DNA of 9,980 nt, from the NCBI GenBank assembly GCA_003731675.1, contig RCNQ01000059.1, forward strand, positions 1 through 9,980, written 5' to 3'. Shown in pieces: positions 6,442 to 9,980 of this stretch. Position numbers and translations under genes: made by a program. Each line of letters begins with the position of its first letter. The stretch's first letter is position 1. Under the pieces are notes generated by a model. The model was not told where the DNA came from. It was given only the letters and a program-made list of their open reading frames with translations, and ran no database searches. The stretch comes from Bacteroidetes/Chlorobi group bacterium ChocPot_Mid (GTDB lineage: Bacteria > Bacteroidota > Ignavibacteria > Kapaibacteriales > UBA2268).

Positions 6442-7002
6442 ATGAAAAACAAAAGTAAAAAATCAGCCCTACTAATCATAATGGCTTTTTTTGTTGTGCT
6501 TGTAACTCTACTCTTCCTTTTTGCCTGCTCTACTGATAAATCCAAAGACCCGGTTTGCGTTAATCCTTTTGAAACCGAAAAAGCAGGAAGATTAATCAAC
6601 CATTCTGATTGCAAAAATTCCGGTGGTGTTATACTGGTAAATGTGAATTCCACACACGAAGCTATTACTTTCAACTACTATGCAGGGTATAAAATTCTTC
6701 AGCTTTCACATCTGAATGCAGCTTTCAATTGCTGTCCCGAAAAAATCACAGCCTCTTACAAATTCAGCAACGATACTATCAGAATTTTCGAAAAACAGGC
6801 AAAAGCCGGTTGTCTTTGCGAATGCCTTTATGATATTAACTATGAATTACGAAACATCTCTCAGGGAATTTATCACATTGAAATTTATGGTCCAATGACT
6901 GATGGCTCCTATCATTCTGCTCTGGCTTTCGATGTTGATGTTGTAAACCACAAAGACAGTGTCTTTGCACTCTATCGTGGTTTCTATCCCTGGATGGAAT
7001 AA
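6442..7002 (+). CDS. Cysteine-rich lipoprotein of unknown function
   Basis: A 186-residue protein. A basic start (MKNKSKKSA) and long hydrophobic stretch (about 9-28) end in a lipobox LFAC, so Cys29 is the likely lipidation site after signal peptidase II. The mature part has seven further cysteines: 39, 57, the pair 97-98 (CCPE) and the cluster 124/126/128 (CLCEC), followed by a beta-rich segment with YDINYELRNISQGIYHIEIYG. The cysteines could form disulfides or bind metal; the sequence cannot decide. I do not recognise a named family with certainty, though similar short Cys-rich lipoproteins with CCPE and CxC motifs are, as I recall, seen in Bacteroidota. The start is supported by GGAG, 7 nt before the ATG, the clearest ribosome site in the right half. 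It follows the WG gene by 61 nt. Confidence 0.8.
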   Translation: MKNKSKKSALLIIMAFFVVLVTLLFLFACSTDKSKDPVCVNPFETEKAGRLINHSDCKNSGGVILVNVNSTHEAITFNYYAGYKILQLSHLNAAFNCCPEKITASYKFSNDTIRIFEKQAKAGCLCECLYDINYELRNISQGIYHIEIYGPMTDGSYHSALAFDVDVVNHKDSVFALYRGFYPWME

Positions 7003-7033
7003 ATTCCTGCTTTAAATAGAACATACGGTTACA

Positions 7034-7052
7034 AGAATTAAAAATTAATTCT
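7034..7052. repeat. Short A/T inverted repeat
   Basis: Perfect arms AGAATTAA (7034-7041) and TTAATTCT (7045-7052) with a 3-nt loop, 31 nt after the lipoprotein stop codon. It could be a weak hairpin at the mRNA end or a protein-binding dyad. No clean T tract follows directly. Confidence 0.3.
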
Positions 7053-7103
7053 GTGCAGATTTTGTCTTTACTTATTTTTTAATTAAGTTGTTTTTTTCTT
7101 ACT

Positions 7104-7124
7104 TGTCAGTTGAAAAAACTGACA
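7104..7124 (+). promoter_or_regulatory. Perfect hairpin/dyad before the reductase gene
   Basis: Arms TGTCAGTT (7104-7111) and AACTGACA (7117-7124) are perfectly complementary around a GAAAA loop. It ends 36 nt before the reductase ATG. A T7 tract (7134-7140) follows after 9 nt, so it may be an offset terminator for the lipoprotein gene. Its position close to the start codon equally suits an operator or leader structure for the reductase gene. The sequence alone does not separate these options. Confidence 0.45.
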
Positions 7125-7160
7125 CCGGAATTCATTTTTTTAAACTATACTTGATTGAAA

Positions 7161-8834
7161 ATGAAAACAGTCCTTATTATTGGTGGTATGGCGGCGGGTT
7201 GCAAAACAGCCACAAGACTTAAAAGACTTCAACCCGATTACGAGATAACCATTATCGAAAAAAAACCTTTTGTTTCTTACGGTACCTGCGGAATGCCTTT
7301 TTATGCTTCAGGTGATGTCGAAGATTTTATGGCTCTTGCATCTACTCCATGGGATATGGTTCGTGATGCTGATTATTTCAAAAATGCAAAAGATATTAAC
7401 GTATTAACTCAAACTGAAGTAATAAAAATTGATAATAATAATAAAATTTTGTCAGCAAAAAATCTGATTACCCAGCAAGAAATAAAACTTAAATATGACT
7501 ACCTTGTCTTTGCAACAGGTGCAAAACCCGCTGAAATAAAATTCCCACATCCGGAATCCGATAAAATTCTTGATTTTCACAATCCTTTAAATGCAAAAAA
7601 ATTTAAAGAACTTGCACAAACAGGAAAAATAGGCTCTGTTGCAATCATTGGTGGAGGATATATCGGTGTAGAACTTGCTGAAGCCATGGTCTCTCTTTGG
7701 GGAATAGAAACCCATCTTATTGAAATGACCGACAGACTTCTTCCAAACTCTCTGGACAAAGAAATTTCTGATTTGCTCGTAAAAACACTTTCCAACGAGG
7801 ATATCAACATTTACCTTCAAACAACTGTTCAATCAATCGAAACTGACGAAAACCTCTTTGTTCATCTGAGTAATAGTGAAGTATTGAATGTTGATTTGGT
7901 ATTCAATTGCACTGGTATTAAGCCAAACACTTCTATGGCTCAATCAATTGGAATTAAAACAAATAATTTTTCTGCAATAGAAGTAGATGAGCAATTAAGA
8001 ACAAACCTTACTGACATCTGGGCGGCAGGAGACTGTATTTGCTCAAAAAATCTAATTACCAATCTGCCTTCATTCTTCCCGCTCGGTTCACTTGCAAACA
8101 GACAAGGAAAAATCGTTGCGGAATCCATTGCAGGATTAAACCCCGAATTCAAAGGAGCCATCGGAACAAATTCAATCAAAGTTTTTGGTTTCACAATTTG
8201 CTCGGCGGGAATAAATGAAAAATTCGCAACCCAATACAATTTAAATTTTGCTTCAGTCTGGGGAACTTTTTACGACAGACCAGATTATATGCCTGACTCG
8301 AAAACAATTTTTGCAAAAATGCTTTATGAAAAAAACACCCTCCTATTATTAGGACTTCAGTTAGCAGGAGCTGGTGAACTGACAAGATATATTGATGCTT
8401 TTTCTGTTTTCGCTTCAGATAAAAAAACTGCTTATGATTTGACTAACTTTGAGCACGCATATACTCCCACTCACTCCAACCCAATGAACCCTTTGAACTT
8501 CCTTGGAGCAATGGCAATCTCTCAGGAAAAAGACGGAATTATTTGTGCTAACCCATACGAAATAAATAACTTCCAAGGTCAAATTCTCGATGTTCGTGAA
8601 AAAGAAGAAATAAAAGCACTGAAATGCGAAGGTAATGTCATTGAAACATCAATTATGGAATTTCGTAATAGAATTATGGATTTGGACAAAACAAAACCTT
8701 TGCTCGTTGTATGTCAAAAAGGACCTCGCTCTTATGAAATTGCAAGATTTTGCAGGAATTCAGGTTTCATTGATGTTAAGTATCTTGGCGGAGGTTTGCA
8801 TCTTGCAAGACTAATTTTGGACAAGACCGAATAA
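7161..8834 (+). CDS. FAD-dependent CoA-disulfide/persulfide reductase with rhodanese domain
   Basis: A 557-residue cytoplasmic flavoenzyme of the CoA-disulfide reductase branch, fused to a C-terminal rhodanese domain, as in NAD(P)H CoA-disulfide/polysulfide/persulfide reductases. Seen in order: FAD Rossmann motif IIGGMAAG (6-13), active cysteine C43 in SYGTCGMPFY, ATGAKP (118-123), NAD(P)H motif IIGGGYIGVE (162-171), FAD motif WAAGDC (287-292), dimerisation domain (about 330-450) with YTPTHSNPMNPLN (433-445), and a rhodanese domain (about 460-557) with active loop C518-QKGPRS. Both catalytic cysteines are present. It would reduce CoA disulfides, CoA persulfides or polysulfide. The ATG at 7161 is preferred over an in-frame TTG at 7155 because the FAD fold begins directly after it (MKTVLIIGG). 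Neither has a good ribosome site. A perfect hairpin sits just upstream. No other sulfur-metabolism gene is in the window, so the physiological substrate is open. Confidence 0.92.
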   Translation: MKTVLIIGGMAAGCKTATRLKRLQPDYEITIIEKKPFVSYGTCGMPFYASGDVEDFMALASTPWDMVRDADYFKNAKDINVLTQTEVIKIDNNNKILSAKNLITQQEIKLKYDYLVFATGAKPAEIKFPHPESDKILDFHNPLNAKKFKELAQTGKIGSVAIIGGGYIGVELAEAMVSLWGIETHLIEMTDRLLPNSLDKEISDLLVKTLSNEDINIYLQTTVQSIETDENLFVHLSNSEVLNVDLVFNCTGIKPNTSMAQSIGIKTNNFSAIEVDEQLRTNLTDIWAAGDCICSKNLITNLPSFFPLGSLANRQGKIVAESIAGLNPEFKGAIGTNSIKVFGFTICSAGINEKFATQYNLNFASVWGTFYDRPDYMPDSKTIFAKMLYEKNTLLLLGLQLAGAGELTRYIDAFSVFASDKKTAYDLTNFEHAYTPTHSNPMNPLNFLGAMAISQEKDGIICANPYEINNFQGQILDVREKEEIKALKCEGNVIETSIMEFRNRIMDLDKTKPLLVVCQKGPRSYEIARFCRNSGFIDVKYLGGGLHLARLILDKTE

Positions 8835-8850
8835 TTATGCAATAAATTTA

Positions 8851-8858
8851 TATATTTG
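8851..8858 (+). promoter_or_regulatory. Candidate -7 box upstream of the S41 protease
   Basis: TATATTTG is an exact TAnnTTTG match, 46 nt before the preferred start codon and 17 nt after the reductase stop. No TTG or TTTG lies at the expected -33 distance, so it may be weak or fortuitous in this very AT-rich gap. Confidence 0.3.
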
Positions 8859-8904
8859 TAGTTAAATAAATTAAAATAGTTTAATCAATATGATTGAGAA
8901 TAAT

Positions 8905-9980
8905 ATGAAAAATAGAATAATAATTGCTTTAATGATGATTTTATTCGTCGGTGGAATAACTTCCGGGCAATTAACATCACAAACAACAATCAAAGGTCCC
9001 GTGACGCTTTCTAATAAAGAGCAAATGGAACCCAACGAGGAATTTGATGCAAAAATTGACAAATTTTACCAGGTGCTATTGACAGCCAAAGAAAATTATC
9101 TGGAAGAAATAGATACCGATTTGCTTGTTACAGAAGCCATTAAAGCCGCACTCGAAAAACTTGACCCTCACTCAATCTATCTGCCTCCACAAAAGTTGCA
9201 GGCAGAAAACGAAAGATTTGCAGGTAGTTTCGAAGGCATTGGTATTCAGTTTCAGGTCATTGAAGACACAATCAATATCATTTCTGCAATCTCCGGTGGA
9301 CCAAGCGAGAAACTCGGAATTACTTCAGGCGATAAAATCGTTCAGATTGACGGAAGAAGTGCAATAAAACTTGACAACGATACTATTCAAAGCCTGTTAC
9401 GTGGAAAAAAAGGAACTGTTGTTAATGTCAAAATTTTACGTAGCGGCGAAAATGAACTTCTTAGCTTTGACATTGTGCGGGATAAGATTCCGCTTTACAG
9501 TGTGGACGCTTCTTTTATGATTGATGGAACTGATATTGGATATGTATCAATCAACAGATTTATGCAAACAACTCACAAAGAATTCCTGGACTCTATGAAA
9601 AAGCTCAGCGACCTTGGAATGAAAAAATTAATTCTTGATTTACGGGGAAATCCCGGAGGATATCTCAATCAGGCATTCCTGCTTGCTGATGAATTTATAA
9701 AAAACGGAAAAACAATTGTTTACACGAAAGGCAGAAAGCCTTCTTTCGATGAATTTTACTACTCAAGACCAGGTGGCATGTATGAAAACTTACCTGTCAT
9801 TGTGCTGATTGATGCCGGTTCAGCTTCTGCAAGTGAAATTATGGCAGGTGCTATTCAGGATTTGGACAGAGGACTTATTGTCGGCGTTACTTCATTCGGA
9901 AAAGGACTCGTGCAAAGACAATACGACTTACCTGATAAATCAGGATTCCGAATTACTATTGCTCAGTACTTCACTCCCTC
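8905..9980 (+). CDS. S41 C-terminal processing peptidase, partial
   Basis: The first 358 residues of a CtpA/Prc-type serine protease, cut by the right edge. A signal sequence (about 1-21, MKNRIIIALMMILFVGGITSG) indicates export. An N-terminal helical region contains LEKLDPHSIYL. It is followed by a PDZ domain (about 107-181: FEGIGIQF, SGDKIVQIDG) that binds substrate C-termini, then the peptidase core with DLRGNPGG (245-252) and GSASASEIMAGAIQD. The catalytic Ser308 and Lys333 (SFGKGLVQ) are 25 residues apart, as in plant/algal CtpA. The dyad is intact, so the visible part looks active. The ATG at 8905 is preferred because TTGAGAA lies upstream and the signal sequence starts there; an in-frame ATG at 8890 would add five residues and has no ribosome site. 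Such proteases process or degrade envelope proteins. Confidence 0.93.
   Translation, partial: MKNRIIIALMMILFVGGITSGQLTSQTTIKGPVTLSNKEQMEPNEEFDAKIDKFYQVLLTAKENYLEEIDTDLLVTEAIKAALEKLDPHSIYLPPQKLQAENERFAGSFEGIGIQFQVIEDTINIISAISGGPSEKLGITSGDKIVQIDGRSAIKLDNDTIQSLLRGKKGTVVNVKILRSGENELLSFDIVRDKIPLYSVDASFMIDGTDIGYVSINRFMQTTHKEFLDSMKKLSDLGMKKLILDLRGNPGGYLNQAFLLADEFIKNGKTIVYTKGRKPSFDEFYYSRPGGMYENLPVIVLIDAGSASASEIMAGAIQDLDRGLIVGVTSFGKGLVQRQYDLPDKSGFRITIAQYFTP

Noticed and set aside
9125..9367. 80-codon plus-strand frame near the right edge
   Set aside because: It lies within the S41 protease, whose frame carries PDZ and catalytic motifs and stays open to the edge.

Overview
The window is AT-rich, gene-dense bacterial chromosome with no sign of phage, transposon or CRISPR. 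Several features suggest the Bacteroidota/Chlorobiota/Ignavibacteriota (FCB) group. The tRNA gene is preceded by an exact TTG-N19-TAAATTTG promoter, which fits the -33/-7 signature of that group's primary sigma factor (TTTG/TTG, about 19 nt, TAnnTTTG). Clear Shine-Dalgarno sequences are scarce. The gene content also fits: a fused alpha-beta 2-oxoacid dehydrogenase E1, a WG-repeat exported protein and an S41 C-terminal processing protease. The exact lineage cannot be fixed from this sequence alone.

Layout. On the minus strand at the left are a membrane-anchored TPR protein (71-823), a tRNA-Arg(CCG) (878-951) and a 732-residue fused E1 of the branched-chain type (1156-3354). The 204-nt gap between the tRNA and E1 holds a possible E1 terminator whose arm overlaps the -33 element of the tRNA promoter. 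A divergent intergenic region (3355-3540) leads to a plus-strand MoxR-family AAA+ ATPase (3541-4527). It ends 21 nt from a convergent minus-strand gene for a single-domain HD protein (4549-5124). That protein carries the main catalytic residues of the RelA/SpoT (p)ppGpp hydrolase domain but has no synthetase.

The right half is all on the plus strand. It holds a secreted WG-repeat protein with an exact 34-residue period (5268-6380), a cysteine-rich lipoprotein with a clear Shine-Dalgarno site (6442-7002), an FAD/NAD(P)H disulfide reductase fused to a rhodanese domain (CoA-disulfide or persulfide reductase type, 7161-8834), and the first 358 residues of an S41 protease that runs off the right edge (8905-9980).

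The genes do not form one pathway. Cell-envelope functions recur (TPR protein, WG protein, lipoprotein, S41 protease). The other genes are central carbon metabolism (E1), sulfur/thiol chemistry (reductase-rhodanese) and two potential regulators (MoxR, alarmone hydrolase-like). I see no clear novel multi-gene system. The most interesting items are the stand-alone alarmone-hydrolase-like protein, the MoxR without its usual DUF58/VWA partners, the WG-repeat/Cys-rich lipoprotein pair, and several compact hairpins at gene ends and in leaders.
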